Part shown: one piece after another, positions 1-8,923 of the stretch
Layout of the letters: each line of letters begins with the position of its first letter
Position numbering within the stretch: position 1 is the stretch's first letter
Origin: Burkholderia sp. MS389
GTDB taxonomy: Bacteria > Pseudomonadota > Gammaproteobacteria > Burkholderiales > Burkholderiaceae
Direction of reading: 5' to 3'
NCBI RefSeq assembly: GCF_016899425.1
Contig: NZ_CP045994.1
Span: 1,116,001 to 1,180,000 of the forward strand
DNA length: 64,000 bases
The notes under the pieces: generated by a model
The model's database searches: none
The model's input: the letters and a program-made list of their open reading frames with translations, nothing else
Told to the model about the DNA's origin: nothing
Program-made: the position numbers and the translations under genes

Positions 1-2
1 CG

Positions 3-140
3 GAAGACCTCGGTGTGGACGTCGCGCCGCGTCTGAAGACGCTGAAGGTGGTCGAGCCGCCGAAGCGCGCGGCCGGCGTGAAGGTGCCGGACGTGAAGAC
101 GCTGGTCGAGAAGCTGAAGACCGAAGCCAAGGTGCTGTAA
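3..140 (+). CDS. etfB: Electron transfer flavoprotein beta subunit, C-terminal fragment
   Basis: Only the last 45 codons are in the window; the 5' part lies upstream. The frame reads as a lysine- and valine-rich tail containing LKTLKVVEPPKRAAGVKVPD, typical of the EtfB C-terminus, the segment that wraps over EtfA in the heterodimer. The stop codon is 16 nt before the etfA start, the usual etfB-etfA operon order. EtfAB is a cytoplasmic FAD/AMP heterodimer that collects electrons from acyl-CoA and other flavin dehydrogenases and passes them to ETF:ubiquinone oxidoreductase. The identity rests on this tail plus the adjacent etfA. Confidence 0.88.
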   Translation, partial: EDLGVDVAPRLKTLKVVEPPKRAAGVKVPDVKTLVEKLKTEAKVL

Positions 141-156
141 GAGGGAGCGCAAAGAA

Positions 157-1104
157 ATGACGATTCTGGTGATTGCAGAACACGACAACGCGTCGATCAA
201 GGCCGCGACGCTGAACACGGTGGCGGCGGCGGCCGAAGTTGGCAAATTCGTCGGCGGCGACATCCACGTGCTGGTCGCGGGCCACAACGCGCAAGCGGCG
301 GCCGATGCGGCAGCGAAAATCGCGGGCGTTTCGAAGGTGCTGCTGGCCGACGCGCCGCAACTGGCCGAAGGCCTGGCGGAAAACGTTGAAGCGACCGCGC
401 TGAACATCGCGAAGGACTACTCGCACATCCTCGCGCCGGCGACGGCCTACGGCAAGAACATCGCGCCGCGCATCGCCGCGAAGCTGGACGTCGCACAGAT
501 CTCGGACATCACGGCGGTCGATTCGGCCGATACGTTCGAGCGTCCGATCTACGCGGGCAACGCGATCGCGACGGTGCAGTCGAGCGATCCGATCAAGGTG
601 ATCACGGTGCGTGCGACGGGTTTCGATCCGGTGGCGGCGGAAGGCGGCAGCGCATCGGTCGACAAGATCGAAGCGGCAGCCGACGCCGGCAAGTCGCAGT
701 TCGTGAGCCGTGAAGTGACGAAGCTGGACCGTCCGGAACTGACGTCGGCGAGCATCATCGTGTCGGGCGGCCGCGGTCTGGGCAGCGGCGAGAACTACAC
801 GAAGGTGCTGGAGCCGCTGGCCGACAAGCTGTCCGCAGCGCTCGGCGCATCGCGCGCGGCAGTCGACGCCGGCTACGTGCCGAACGACTACCAGGTCGGC
901 CAGACCGGCAAGATCGTCGCGCCGCAGTTGTACATCGCGGTCGGCATCTCGGGTGCGATCCAGCACCTGGCCGGCATGAAGGATTCGAAGGTGATCGTCG
1001 CGATCAACAAGGATCCCGAAGCACCGATCTTCAGCGTGGCCGACTACGGCCTTGTCGGCGATCTGTTCTCGCTCGTGCCGGAGCTCGTGAGCGAGCTCGG
1101 CTGA
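157..1104 (+). CDS. etfA: Electron transfer flavoprotein alpha subunit
   Basis: A 315-residue protein, full length for EtfA. The N-terminal half is the alpha/beta domain that packs on EtfB. The C-terminal half carries the FAD-binding signature: [13 protein letters not shown] near residue 203, [20 protein letters not shown] near residue 248, then [11 protein letters not shown] and the terminal [10 protein letters not shown]. It forms the electron carrier with EtfB, encoded just upstream, and links beta-oxidation and amino-acid dehydrogenases to the quinone pool. The ATG at 157 has a purine-rich GGGAGCG stretch upstream. It is the last gene of the transcription unit, as a strong intrinsic terminator follows. 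Confidence 0.97.
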   Translation: MTILVIAEHDNASIKAATLNTVAAAAEVGKFVGGDIHVLVAGHNAQAAADAAAKIAGVSKVLLADAPQLAEGLAENVEATALNIAKDYSHILAPATAYGKNIAPRIAAKLDVAQISDITAVDSADTFERPIYAGNAIATVQSSDPIKVITVRATGFDPVAAEGGSASVDKIEAAADAGKSQFVSREVTKLDRPELTSASIIVSGGRGLGSGENYTKVLEPLADKLSAALGASRAAVDAGYVPNDYQVGQTGKIVAPQLYIAVGISGAIQHLAGMKDSKVIVAINKDPEAPIFSVADYGLVGDLFSLVPELVSELG

Positions 1105-1141
1105 CGCGGCGTGACGCTTCAGCGGTAAGCACACAAGAAGA

Positions 1142-1166
1142 GGGGCGCGACGAGCGCCCCTTTTTT
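1142..1166 (+). terminator. Intrinsic terminator after etfBA
   Basis: Perfect 7-bp GC stem (GGGGCGC, 1142-1148, with GCGCCCC, 1154-1160), loop GACGA, followed directly by six T residues. It lies 38 nt after the etfA stop codon. Confidence 0.93.
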
Positions 1167-1359
1167 CGTTGTGTGGTCGTTGAATGAGGAGCGGATATCG
1201 CTCGTCCGGACGATTCGCGCTCGTACCGTGCCGCGCCGAACATATCGTCGCGCAGGCACGGCGGGTAACGTCGATTCGTTCAACGGACGACGCGTGCATG
1301 CGCGCGTCGACTGAAGCGTCGTGCCGAGTGGCCACTCGCAGTCGAGTCGCAGTCGCCAA

Positions 1360-1393
1360 AACGAGAAAAGCGCCCTCGGGCGCCTTTCTCGTT
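1360..1393 (-). terminator. Bidirectional terminator downstream of dadA
   Basis: A 15-bp inverted repeat, AACGAGAAAAGCGCC (1360-1374) with GGCGCCTTTCTCGTT, around a short loop. The A-rich and T-rich flanks let it act in both directions, ending dadA on the minus strand and any read-through from etfA. One A/T asymmetry remains in the arms. Confidence 0.85.
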
Positions 1394-1430
1394 GATGCAA
1401 TCGGCCCGCATCGCAGCGGGCCGTTCCGGT

Positions 1431-2717
1431 TTACGCGTAGGCCGGGCGCGTCTGGCCGGGCACGTCCTTCAGGTAACGATGCACCGACAGGTCGTCGGCC
1501 TGGATCGCGGGCATCTTGCCCGAGATCAGGTCCGCGAGCAGTTGGCCCGAGCCGCACGACATCGTCCAGCCGAGCGTGCCGTGGCCGGTGTTCAGGAACA
1601 GGTTCGACACCGGCGTGCGGCCGACGATCGGCGTGCCGTCCGGCGTCATCGGGCGCAGGCCCGTCCAGAACGTGGCCTTCGACGTGTCGCCGCCGCCCGG
1701 GAACAGGTCGTTCACGCACATCTCGAGCGTTTCGCGGCGCGCCGCGCGCAGCGTCTTGTCGAAGCCGACGATTTCCGCCATGCCGCCGACGCGGATGCGC
1801 TGGTCGAAGCGCGTGATCGCGATCTTGTAGGTCTCGTCGAGCACGGTCGACACCGGCGCCGCGGCTTCGTTGACGATCGGCGCGGTGATCGAATAGCCCT
1901 TGAGCGGATAGACGGGAATCTTCATCAGGTGGGAGATGAAGCGGGTCGAGTACGAGCCGAGCGCGACGACGTACGCGTCGGCACGCACCGTCTCGCTGCC
2001 GCACTGCACGCCGGCGATCTTGCCGCCCGCGATCGCGAGCGCATCGATCGGCGTGTTGTAGCGGAACTTGACGCCGAGCGATTCGGCGAGCGCGGCGAGG
2101 CGCGTCGTGAACAGCTGGCAATCGCCGGTTTCGTCGCCCGGCAGGCGCAGGCCGCCCGTCAGCTTGTGCGAGACGGCGGCGAGCGCCGGTTCGGCATGCT
2201 TCAGTTCGGCCGGCGACAGCAGTTCGAACGGCACGTTCGCTTCCTGCAGCACGGCGATGTCCTTCGCCGCGCCGTCGAGTTGCTGCTGCGTGCGGAACAG
2301 TTGCAGCGTGCCACCCGTGCGGCCTTCGTATTCGATGCCGGTATCGGCGCGCAGCGCCTGCAGGCAGTCGCGGCTGTATTCGGCGAGACGGACCATGCGG
2401 CCCTTGTTGACTGCATAGCGCTCGGCCGTGCAGTTGCGCAGCATCTGAACCATCCACTGGAGCTGGAAGCGCGTGCCGTCGAGACGGATCGCGAGCGGCG
2501 CATGCTTTTCGAACATCCACTTGACGGCCTTCAGCGGCACGCCGGGCGCGGCCCACGGTGCCGCATAGCCGGGAGAGATCTGGCCTGCGTTCGCGAAGCT
2601 CGTCTCCAGCGCCGGGCCGGCTTCCCGGTCGATCACCGTGACTTCATGACCGGCGCGCGCAAGGTAATACGCGCTTGCCACGCCCACTACACCGCTGCCC
2701 AGAATGACGACTCGCAT
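1431..2717 (-). CDS. dadA: D-amino acid dehydrogenase, small (FAD) subunit
   Basis: A 428-residue FAD-dependent oxidoreductase of the DAO superfamily that deaminates D-alanine and other D-amino acids to 2-oxo acids and feeds electrons to the respiratory chain at the inner membrane. The dinucleotide-binding Rossmann motif [20 protein letters not shown] is at residues 3-22. The C-terminal FAD contact [16 protein letters not shown] and [20 protein letters not shown] match DadA closely. The ATG at 2717 was chosen over a longer frame because GGAG sits 8-9 nt upstream and Rossmann strand 1 begins at once. The gene diverges from an Lrp-family regulator, a common arrangement for Lrp-controlled alanine catabolism. 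The usual partner racemase dadX is not adjacent. Confidence 0.95.
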   Translation of the reverse strand: MRVVILGSGVVGVASAYYLARAGHEVTVIDREAGPALETSFANAGQISPGYAAPWAAPGVPLKAVKWMFEKHAPLAIRLDGTRFQLQWMVQMLRNCTAERYAVNKGRMVRLAEYSRDCLQALRADTGIEYEGRTGGTLQLFRTQQQLDGAAKDIAVLQEANVPFELLSPAELKHAEPALAAVSHKLTGGLRLPGDETGDCQLFTTRLAALAESLGVKFRYNTPIDALAIAGGKIAGVQCGSETVRADAYVVALGSYSTRFISHLMKIPVYPLKGYSITAPIVNEAAAPVSTVLDETYKIAITRFDQRIRVGGMAEIVGFDKTLRAARRETLEMCVNDLFPGGGDTSKATFWTGLRPMTPDGTPIVGRTPVSNLFLNTGHGTLGWTMSCGSGQLLADLISGKMPAIQADDLSVHRYLKDVPGQTRPAYA

Positions 2718-2862
2718 AGCTGCTCCAGATGGAAGGAACCAGGTCGAGGCCGGGCGCACCTGCGGCTCCGTGTAACCTCTAGCTGATCTAGTTTTTTGAG
2801 CTATGGTATTGTCGAATGTGCAGTTTTTGTTATTGTATTTTTCTGGTTTTCAGCATAAACAA
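2718..2862. promoter_or_regulatory. AT-rich divergent promoter region dadA / Lrp-type regulator
   Basis: 145 bp separate the divergent starts. The half nearest the regulator (2780-2862) is strikingly AT-rich for this genome, with T-tracts such as AGTTTTTTGAG and TTTTTGTTATTGTATTTTT. Such bendable tracts are typical of Lrp-family binding regions, so shared control of both genes by the Lrp-type protein is likely (inference). No single promoter can be fixed with confidence. Confidence 0.55.
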
Positions 2863-3351
2863 ATGAGAACGCAACGTCAGCCCGTACGTACGCTCGACAA
2901 GCTCGACCGGCGCATCCTGAAACTGCTCCAGGACGACGGCCGGATGGCGATGAAGGACCTCGCGGAACAGGTCGGACTGACCGTCACGCCGTGCATCGAG
3001 CGCGTGCGGCGCATGGAGCGCGACGGCGTGATCACCGGCTATCACGCGCGGGTCGACCCGCATCAGCTGGATGCCGCGCTGCTGGTGTTCGTCGAGATCA
3101 CGCTCGGCCACAAGGGCGGCAACATGTTCGAGCAGTTCCGCCGGGAAGTGATGAAGATCGACGAGGTGCTCGAATGCCATCTCGTCTCCGGCGATTTCGA
3201 CTACCTGATCAAGGCGCGGATCGGCGAGATGGCCGACTACCGGAAACTGCTCGGCGACATCCTGCTGCAGTTGCCCGGCGCCGTGCAGTCGAAGAGCTAT
3301 GTCGTGATGGAGGAAATCAAGGAAACGCTGACGATTGCGGTCGGCGAGTGA
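2863..3351 (+). CDS. Lrp/AsnC family transcriptional regulator
   Basis: 162 residues, the standard Lrp length. The N-terminal winged helix (LDKLDRRILKLLQDDGRMAM, then LAEQVGLTVTPCIERVRRME) is at about residues 10-60. It is followed by a RAM/ligand-binding domain with VEITLGHKGGN, the ECHLVSGDFDYLIKARI strand pair and a C-terminal SYVVMEEIKET. I chose the ATG at 2863 because upstream codons in the longer frame lie in the AT-rich promoter region and encode a hydrophobic tail absent from Lrp proteins. It is divergent from dadA and is probably its alanine/leucine-responsive regulator, as Lrp and DadR are elsewhere. Which Lrp paralogue it is cannot be decided from the sequence alone. Confidence 0.92.
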   Translation: MRTQRQPVRTLDKLDRRILKLLQDDGRMAMKDLAEQVGLTVTPCIERVRRMERDGVITGYHARVDPHQLDAALLVFVEITLGHKGGNMFEQFRREVMKIDEVLECHLVSGDFDYLIKARIGEMADYRKLLGDILLQLPGAVQSKSYVVMEEIKETLTIAVGE

Positions 3352-3359
3352 CGCTGGGC

Positions 3360-3379
3360 GGCCCGTCGTCGGGCCCTTT
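3360..3379 (+). terminator. Possible terminator after the Lrp-type gene
   Basis: Stem GGCCCG (3360-3365) with CGGGCC (3370-3375), loop TCGT, followed by CTTTA. The T-tract is short, so efficiency is uncertain. Confidence 0.5.
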
Positions 3380-3388
3380 ATCCCACCC

Positions 3389-3435
3389 TTGGCATGCTGC
3401 GCCCAATACTGTATAAATGTACAGTATTGGGCGCA
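3389..3435 (+). promoter_or_regulatory. LexA-box promoter of the radical SAM gene
   Basis: A near-consensus sigma-70 promoter: -35 TTGGCA (3389-3394), a 17-nt spacer, and -10 TATAAA (3412-3417). It overlaps a perfect inverted repeat with 16-bp arms (TGCGCCCAATACTGTA, 3398-3413, and TACAGTATTGGGCGCA, 3420-3435) around a 6-nt centre. The centre of the repeat is CTGTATAAATGTACAG (3409-3424), an exact CTGT-N8-ACAG LexA (SOS) box of the type shared by E. coli and beta-proteobacteria. A repressor bound here would cover the -10 element and transcription start (about 3424). SOS control follows from the motif; derepression by DNA damage is inferred. Confidence 0.85.
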
Positions 3436-3440
3436 GGCGA

Positions 3441-4619
3441 ATGGGTGGGCACATGGACGATCGGTCCGACAACGAATTTCCGGTAGCGCCGCCCGTGCCC
3501 CGCAAGGGGCGCGGCGCGGTCGACAACCTGCAGGGGCGGTATGAAATCGCGCAGCGCGAAGCGGTGGACGACGGCTGGACGCACGCGTCCGACGATGCCG
3601 ATTTCCCCGCGCCGCTGCGCACGCAGGTCTTCGAGGAGCGGGCGAAGAGCATCCTGACGCGCAACCAGTCGCCCGATATTCCGTTCAGCGTGTCGCTCAA
3701 TCCGTATCGCGGCTGCGAGCACGGCTGTATCTATTGCTTCGCGCGGCCGACGCACAGCTACCTCGGGCTGTCGCCGGGGCTCGATTTCGAAAGCCGCATC
3801 TACGCGAAGGTCAATGCAGCCGAACTGCTCGAGCGCGAGATTTCGCGCAAGCGCTACGTGCCGGAGCCGATCGCCCTCGGCGTCAACACCGACGCGTACC
3901 AGCCGGTCGAGCGCGACCTGCGCATCACGCGCAGCGTGATCCAGGTGATGCACGACCGCGGGCTGCCGTTCGCGGCGATCACGAAGTCGTCGCTGATCGA
4001 GCGCGATCTCGACCTGCTCGCGCCGATGGCCGAACGCGGGCAGGTGATGGCGGCGGTCACGATCACGACGCTCGATGCCGAACTGGCGCGCACGCTCGAG
4101 CCGCGCGCGGCCACGCCGGCGCGGCGGTTGCGCACGATCCGTGCGCTGCGCGATGCGGGCGTACCGGTCGGCGTGAGCATTGCACCGGTGATTCCGTTCG
4201 TGACCGAGCCCGACATGGAGCACGTGCTGGAGGCCTGCGCGGAAGCCGGTGCGACGCATGCGAGCTACATCGTCCTGAGGTTGCCGTGGGAGGTCGCGCC
4301 GCTGTTCAAGCAGTGGCTTGCCGCGCATTTTCCCGATCGCGCGGAGCGCGTGATGAATCGCGTGCGCGACATGCGCGGCGGCAAGGATTACGACTCGGAT
4401 TTCTCGAAACGGATGAAGGGCGAGGGGATCTGGGCCGACCTGCTGCGGCAGCGCTTCCGTCAGGCCGTCAAGCGGCTCGGGTTGAACGAACGCACGAACG
4501 GCATCCTCGATCTGTCGCGGTTCCGCGGTGCGCCTGCCGCCGGGGCGCCGGCGCCGCGCGTCGCGGTTCGTGCAGCTGGCGCGAAATCGCGCGACGACAT
4601 GCAGTTGAACCTGTTCTGA
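3441..4619 (+). CDS. PA0069-type radical SAM protein, SOS-controlled
   Basis: About 392 residues. The radical SAM cluster motif CEHGCIYC is at residues 92-99 (CX3CX2C), preceded by FSVSLNPYRGC. VNTDAYQPVERDLRITRSV and AAITKSSLIERDLDLLAPMA further on are characteristic of this family (spore-photoproduct-lyase-like SplB superfamily, Pseudomonas PA0069). The tail DDMQLNLF is also family-typical. The open frame reaches back to ATG 3417, but that codon lies inside the LexA box and upstream of the predicted transcription start, so ATG 3441 or 3453 must be used. PA0069 is, as I recall, a member of the P. aeruginosa LexA regulon, which agrees with the operator here. Substrate unknown; a DNA-damage-related role is inferred. 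Confidence 0.88.
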   Translation: MGGHMDDRSDNEFPVAPPVPRKGRGAVDNLQGRYEIAQREAVDDGWTHASDDADFPAPLRTQVFEERAKSILTRNQSPDIPFSVSLNPYRGCEHGCIYCFARPTHSYLGLSPGLDFESRIYAKVNAAELLEREISRKRYVPEPIALGVNTDAYQPVERDLRITRSVIQVMHDRGLPFAAITKSSLIERDLDLLAPMAERGQVMAAVTITTLDAELARTLEPRAATPARRLRTIRALRDAGVPVGVSIAPVIPFVTEPDMEHVLEACAEAGATHASYIVLRLPWEVAPLFKQWLAAHFPDRAERVMNRVRDMRGGKDYDSDFSKRMKGEGIWADLLRQRFRQAVKRLGLNERTNGILDLSRFRGAPAAGAPAPRVAVRAAGAKSRDDMQLNLF

Positions 4620-4643
4620 CCGGCGAGCAACGCAGTCGCCGGT
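4619..4643. terminator. Hairpin between convergent genes
   Basis: 8-bp stem ACCGGCGA (4619-4626) with TCGCCGGT (4636-4643) and a 9-nt loop, at the stop codon of the radical SAM gene. There is no clear T-tract, so it may be a weak or factor-assisted terminator. Confidence 0.45.
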
Positions 4644-4670
4644 GGGCCGTATCGACTGTATTGGTCGTGC

Positions 4671-5138
4671 TTACTGCGAAATCTGCTTGGCCGCTTCAAC
4701 CTGCGATTCGAAGTACGTCTGGAACGACAGCGCGAGTGCGGTCATCAACAGGAACGCACCGATCAGCAGCGAGAAGATCACGACGAAGATCACGGTCCAG
4801 CCCGACTGGCTCTGCTTGCCGGTGTCGGCGTTGAATTGCGCATCCCATTTTTCATCGGGGCGCAGCCCGTAGACGAGTGCGGCGAGGAACGCCGCCAGCA
4901 GCGAGATTGCACCGGGCACCGCGAGCCACCAGCCGAGGCCGGCGCTGCGCTGGGTTGCGGCAAGCAGCAGGAAGCCCGGGATGCCGACGATCGTCGCGAG
5001 CAGGTGGGCCCAGCCGTATACGTCGCGAAAGCCGTACAGATAGAAGCGATGCGCGCCGATCGACCCGAGCAGGAACGCGAGGGCGGCGGTGAGCGTCTTG
5101 GAGCGGAAGCGGCGGGGCGATGCGGTGCTGCTGGACAT
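4671..5138 (-). CDS. TM2 domain-containing membrane protein
   Basis: 155 residues. A short charged N-terminus is followed by the TM2 module: LTAALAFLLGSIGAHRFYLY (helix 1 and the GAHRFYLG-like turn) and GWAHLLATIVGIPGFLLLAA. Two further hydrophobic segments lie at about residues 70-90 and 113-135, giving about four transmembrane helices in all. TM2 proteins occur widely in bacterial inner membranes and no biochemical role can be assigned. It is transcribed toward the radical SAM gene and away from the next upstream gene's 3' end (the sugar dehydrogenase), on the same strand as the latter, with a 111-bp gap. Confidence 0.85.
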   Translation of the reverse strand: MSSSTASPRRFRSKTLTAALAFLLGSIGAHRFYLYGFRDVYGWAHLLATIVGIPGFLLLAATQRSAGLGWWLAVPGAISLLAAFLAALVYGLRPDEKWDAQFNADTGKQSQSGWTVIFVVIFSLLIGAFLLMTALALSFQTYFESQVEAAKQISQ

Positions 5139-5249
5139 GGATGGCGGCGTAGTGTCGTTGGCATGGGCGGGGCCGGCAGGCCGGCGCGGGCGCGCGGCCC
5201 GGCACGCATTCTACGATGCCCGGTCGGGGCCGGTCACCCCTCGCGTGCG

Positions 5250-6404
5250 TCAGGGTGCCGCATACGTCACGCGGTAGATCGCGCCCGCGTAATCGTCGCT
5301 GACGAGCAGCGAACCGTCCGGCAGCGGCAATACATCGGCCGGGCGTCCCCATGCCGTGCCGTCGGGCCGCAGCCAGCCCGTGACGAACGGCGTTTGACGA
5401 GCATGGCTGCCGTCCGCCGAGACGACCACGCGCATCACGCGGTAGCCGACCTTCGTGCGGCGGTTCCACGAGCCGTGTTCGGCAATGAAGACGTTATTGC
5501 GATAAGACGCCGGAAACATCGGCCCGGTGTAGAAGCGCATCCCGAGCGCCGCGACGTGCGCACCGAGTTTCAGGACCGGCGGCACATAACGTCGGCACGC
5601 GTCGGCGCTGCCGAATTCGGGGTCGGGCGTATCGCCGCCGTGGCAGTATGGAAAACCGAAGTCGAGGCCGGCGCGCGGCGCGCGGTTCAGCTTGTCGTCC
5701 GGTACGTCGTCGCCCATCAGGTCGCGCCCGTTGTCGGTGAACCAGAGCTCGCCCGAATCCGGGTGCCATGCAAAGCCGACCGTGTTGCGTATGCCGCGCG
5801 CGACCACTTCACGCCCGCTGCCGTCGGCGTTCATCCGCGCGATGATCGCGTAGCGGCTGCGATCGGCGAGGCAGACGTTGCACGGTGCGCCGATCGGCAC
5901 GTACAGCTTGCCGTCGGGGCCGAACGCGATGAATTTCCAGCCGTGATGGTGATCGGTCGGCAGTGCGTCGGTCACGACGACGGGCGCGGGCGGTTTCGCG
6001 AGCCGGTCGTCGATATGATCGACGCGCAGGATGCGCGACACGGCGGATATATAAAGGGCGCCGTCGAGGTAGGCCACCCCGACGGGCATGTCGAGCCCGG
6101 ACGCGATCACGTAGCGTGCGCTGATCCGGCCCTCGTGCATCACCAGTGCGTGGACGCGGCCGTCCCGCGTGCCGACATACAGGATGCCGCGCGGCGACCA
6201 CGCCATTTCCCGTGCGGCCGGGACGGCGTCGGTCAGCACGTCCACATGGAAGCCGGGCGGCACGACGAGTTCGTTCACAGGCAGCGGCGCGGCAAACGCC
6301 GGGGCCGACGCGAGGCAGGCGAGGCCGGCAAGCAGCGCCGCGAACAGGTGCTGCACGCGGCGCATCGGGGCGGCGCGAAGAGGCGGCATGACGGTCGGTA
6401 GCAT
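5250..6404 (-). CDS. Exported PQQ-dependent sugar (sorbosone-type) dehydrogenase
   Basis: A soluble beta-propeller oxidoreductase of the GSDH/sorbosone dehydrogenase family. The sequence has a signal peptide ([23 protein letters not shown]) and then propeller blades with [63 protein letters not shown] and IAEHGSWNR, the last two being family landmarks for PQQ and metal contacts. About 384 residues from ATG 6404; ATG 6389 and 6365 and a GTG at 6413 are alternatives, and 6365 would place the signal peptide exactly at the N-terminus. It acts in the periplasm and probably passes electrons to the respiratory chain. The sugar substrate cannot be read from the sequence. Confidence 0.85.
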
Positions 6405-6466
6405 CCTGGACACGACGATTGTATGCCCGGCGGACGGGCCGTCCGCGGATTTTTACGCGTAAGTGT

Positions 6467-6495
6467 TTGTTGTACCTCTGGTTTCCGGCTATAAT
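6467..6495 (+). promoter_or_regulatory. Promoter of the rpsP operon
   Basis: A perfect -10 TATAAT (6490-6495) with a weak -35 TTGTTG (6467-6472), 17-nt spacer. It is 47 nt before the rpsP start, in an AT-rich patch that stands out from its surroundings. Confidence 0.75.
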
Positions 6496-6541
6496 CGCGT
6501 GTTTCAGTAGTTTCGAACCCGGTTTTCCCGAAGGACATCAT

Positions 6542-6796
6542 ATGGTTATCATCCGTCTGGCTCGTGGCGGCTCGAAGAAGCGCCCGTTCTACAACATCGT
6601 TGCTACCGATTCGCGCAACCGTCGTGACGGCCGCTTCATCGAACGCGTCGGCTTCTACAACCCGGTCGCCACGAAGGGCGAATCGCTGCGTATCGCTCAG
6701 GATCGCCTGACGTACTGGCAAGGCGTTGGCGCGCAACTGTCGCCGACCGTCCAGCGTCTGGTGAAGGAAGCGCAAAAGGCGCAACCGGCTGCCTAA
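6542..6796 (+). CDS. rpsP: 30S ribosomal protein S16
   Basis: 84 residues beginning [19 protein letters not shown], the invariant S16 N-terminus, followed by [11 protein letters not shown]16 binds 16S rRNA in the body of the small subunit and helps its assembly. The ATG at 6542 has AAGGA 8 nt upstream; the longer open frame reaching back over the promoter is not real. First gene of the conserved rpsP-rimM-trmD-rplS operon, which couples ribosome assembly and tRNA methylation. Confidence 0.98.
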
Positions 6797-6836
6797 TGGC
6801 ACGGTGTGCCGGTCGTGCCGGCTGTGAGGTGCATTG

Positions 6837-7514
6837 ATGGCGGGTCACGATTCCGGTAATGCAAGGCGCGGGCGTGCGTCATTCGGCGCATTCGTCCGCA
6901 AGCCGGTCGAGCGCGACGCGGTCGCGAACGCCGGTCAGGCTGCCGAACCAGGCAGTCCCGACGCGACGCAAGCCTGGCCCGACGATGCCGTCGAGGTCGG
7001 GGCGGTGGTCGACGCCTACGGCCTGAAGGGCTGGGTCAAGGTGGCGACGCATGCCGATGCCGGTCGCGGCGGCGACGCGCTGCTCAACGCGCGTCGCTGG
7101 TGGCTGGAACGCGGTGCGGAGCGGCTTTCCGTCCGCATCATGCAGTCGAAGACGCACAGCGATACTGTCGTTGCGCAACCCGCGGGCGTCAGCGACCGCG
7201 ATGCCGCGCTGTTCATGCGCGGCTTTCGCGTGTTCGTGCGCCGGGAAGATTTCCCGGCACTGGCCGCGGACGAATTCTATTGGGTCGACCTGATCGGTCT
7301 CGAGGTCGTCAACGAGCAATCGGTGGCGCTCGGGAAGGTGAGCGGGATGATCGACAACGGCGTGCATTCGATCATGCGTGTCGAGTATCCGGCAACCGGT
7401 AAAGACGGTCAGCCGACCACCGACGAGCGATTGATTCCGTTCGTCGGCGTCTACGTCAAAACGGTGGATCAGGCGGCGCGTCGCATCGTCGTCGATTGGG
7501 AAGCCGATTACTGA
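6837..7514 (+). CDS. rimM: Ribosome maturation factor RimM
   Basis: 225 residues. The RimM N-domain starts at about residue 50 ([18 protein letters not shown]) and the PRC-barrel domain follows ([13 protein letters not shown], then [17 protein letters not shown], ending [11 protein letters not shown]). RimM binds S19 and 30S head intermediates during 16S processing. The first 50 residues are a polar extension not found in E. coli RimM. ATG 6837 follows GAGG at about 9 nt; an overlapping TTG at 6834 is less likely. Second gene of the rpsP operon. Confidence 0.95.
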   Translation: MAGHDSGNARRGRASFGAFVRKPVERDAVANAGQAAEPGSPDATQAWPDDAVEVGAVVDAYGLKGWVKVATHADAGRGGDALLNARRWWLERGAERLSVRIMQSKTHSDTVVAQPAGVSDRDAALFMRGFRVFVRREDFPALAADEFYWVDLIGLEVVNEQSVALGKVSGMIDNGVHSIMRVEYPATGKDGQPTTDERLIPFVGVYVKTVDQAARRIVVDWEADY

Positions 7515-7515
7515 A

Positions 7516-8310
7516 ATGAACCAGGTTACCGAGAGCGCGGTGCAGTTCGACGTCGTCACGCTCTTTCCCGAGATGTTCCGTGCACTGACCGACTGGGGAA
7601 TCACCAGCCGGGCCGTGAAGCAGGGGCGCTTCGGGCTGCGCACCTGGAACCCGCGTGATTTCACGACGGACAACTACCGCACGGTCGACGATCGTCCGTA
7701 CGGCGGCGGTCCGGGCATGGTGATGCTGGCCAGGCCGCTCGAAGCCGCGATCGACGCCGCGAAAGCGGCGCAGGCGGAGCAGGGCATCGCGAGCACGCGC
7801 GTCGTGATGATGTCGCCGCAAGGCGCGCCGCTCACGCACGATCGGGCGGTGCGGATGGCGCAGGAACCCGGCGTCGTCGTGCTGTGCGGTCGCTATGAGG
7901 CGATCGACCAGCGCCTGCTCGACCGTTGCGTCGACGAGGAAATCAGCCTCGGCGATTTCGTGCTGTCGGGCGGCGAATTGCCGGCGATGGCGATGATGGA
8001 TGCGGTCGTGCGGTTGCTGCCCGGCGTGCTGAACGATTCGCTGTCGGCCGTGCAGGACAGCTTCGCGGACGGCCTGCTCGATTGTCCGCACTACACGCGC
8101 CCCGAGGAATACGACGGCGTGCGCGTGCCGGACGTGCTGCTCGGCGGGCATCATGCCGAGATCGAGAAGTGGCGGCGCCAGGAAGCATTGAGGAATACGT
8201 TGCGGAAGCGGCCGGACCTGATCGTCCGGGCGCGCCGCGAGAAGTTGCTGAGCCGGGCCGACGAGGCGTGGCTCGCGAACCTCGCACGCGAAGCGAAGGA
8301 CGCCTCCTGA
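7516..8310 (+). CDS. trmD: tRNA (guanine-N1)-methyltransferase
   Basis: 264 residues. This SPOUT-class enzyme forms m1G37 in tRNAs with G36, preventing +1 frameshifting. The sequence shows [11 protein letters not shown], the [13 protein letters not shown] segment, [11 protein letters not shown] and the trefoil-knot SAM site [19 protein letters not shown], all TrmD-diagnostic. [11 protein letters not shown] follows in the C-terminal part. The start codon is 1 nt after the rimM stop codon, so translation is probably coupled. Confidence 0.97.
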   Translation: MNQVTESAVQFDVVTLFPEMFRALTDWGITSRAVKQGRFGLRTWNPRDFTTDNYRTVDDRPYGGGPGMVMLARPLEAAIDAAKAAQAEQGIASTRVVMMSPQGAPLTHDRAVRMAQEPGVVVLCGRYEAIDQRLLDRCVDEEISLGDFVLSGGELPAMAMMDAVVRLLPGVLNDSLSAVQDSFADGLLDCPHYTRPEEYDGVRVPDVLLGGHHAEIEKWRRQEALRNTLRKRPDLIVRARREKLLSRADEAWLANLAREAKDAS

Positions 8311-8443
8311 GGCGGCTGCGCGAGCGGGAATTGGCGGTGCCGTACATGCGTGTGCGGCGCCTGATGTGAATCCATCCTCTATCGGGGCCAGGCCTGGAAG
8401 CAGGCGGGTGTGAACGCCGACACGATGGCATAAGGAGTCAGTA

Positions 8444-8836
8444 ATGAATCTGATCGCAAAACTTGAGCAGGAAGAGATCGAGCGCGCGCTCGCCGGCAAG
8501 ACCATCCCCGATTTCGCCCCGGGCGACACGGTGATCGTGAACGTGAACGTGGTTGAAGGTAACCGCAAGCGCGTTCAGGCTTACGAAGGCGTCGTGATCG
8601 CGATTCGCAATCGTGGTCTGAACTCGAACTTCATCGTCCGTAAGATCTCGTCGGGCGAAGGCGTCGAGCGTACGTTCCAGACGTACTCGCCGCTGCTGGC
8701 AAGCATCGTCGTGAAGCGTCGCGGTGATGTGCGTCGTGCGAAGCTGTACTACCTGCGCGAGCGTTCGGGCAAGTCGGCTCGTATCAAGGAAAAGCTGGTG
8801 TCGAAGGATCGCGCCGCAGCAGCTTCCCAAGAGTAA
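8444..8836 (+). CDS. rplS: 50S ribosomal protein L19
   Basis: 130 residues starting [10 protein letters not shown]. The L19 core [20 protein letters not shown] and the ending [20 protein letters not shown] are both present. L19 sits at the subunit interface of the 50S particle. A strong ribosome site (AAGGAG) is 8 nt upstream. It is last in the rpsP operon, after a 133-nt spacer that contains no gene, and a terminator follows. Confidence 0.98.
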   Translation: MNLIAKLEQEEIERALAGKTIPDFAPGDTVIVNVNVVEGNRKRVQAYEGVVIAIRNRGLNSNFIVRKISSGEGVERTFQTYSPLLASIVVKRRGDVRRAKLYYLRERSGKSARIKEKLVSKDRAAAASQE

Positions 8837-8850
8837 GAGCTGTAAGGAAA

Positions 8851-8874
8851 AAGCACCCAACCGGGTGCTTTTTT
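8851..8874 (+). terminator. Intrinsic terminator of the rpsP operon
   Basis: Stem AAGCACCC (8851-8858) with GGGTGCTT (8863-8870), loop AACC, run of T residues to 8874. Fifteen nt after the rplS stop. Confidence 0.93.
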
Positions 8875-8923
8875 CATTCTGGCGCGACAATATGCTCGAT
8901 ACGACACGAACCCGAGAGCCCCA

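Larger units (their letters stand above)
1105..1430. other. Intergenic region between etfA and dadA (326 bp)
   Basis: A convergent gap. It holds the etfA terminator at 1142-1166 and the dadA-side terminator at 1360-1393. A further GC hairpin (CGGCCCGC at 1402-1409 with GCGGGCCG at 1416-1423) abuts the dadA stop. I see no convincing gene in the roughly 190 bp in between. Confidence 0.7.

Noticed and set aside
3417..3440. Longest N-terminus of the radical SAM gene from ATG 3417
   Set aside because: This ATG is in the LexA box and upstream of the predicted transcription start.
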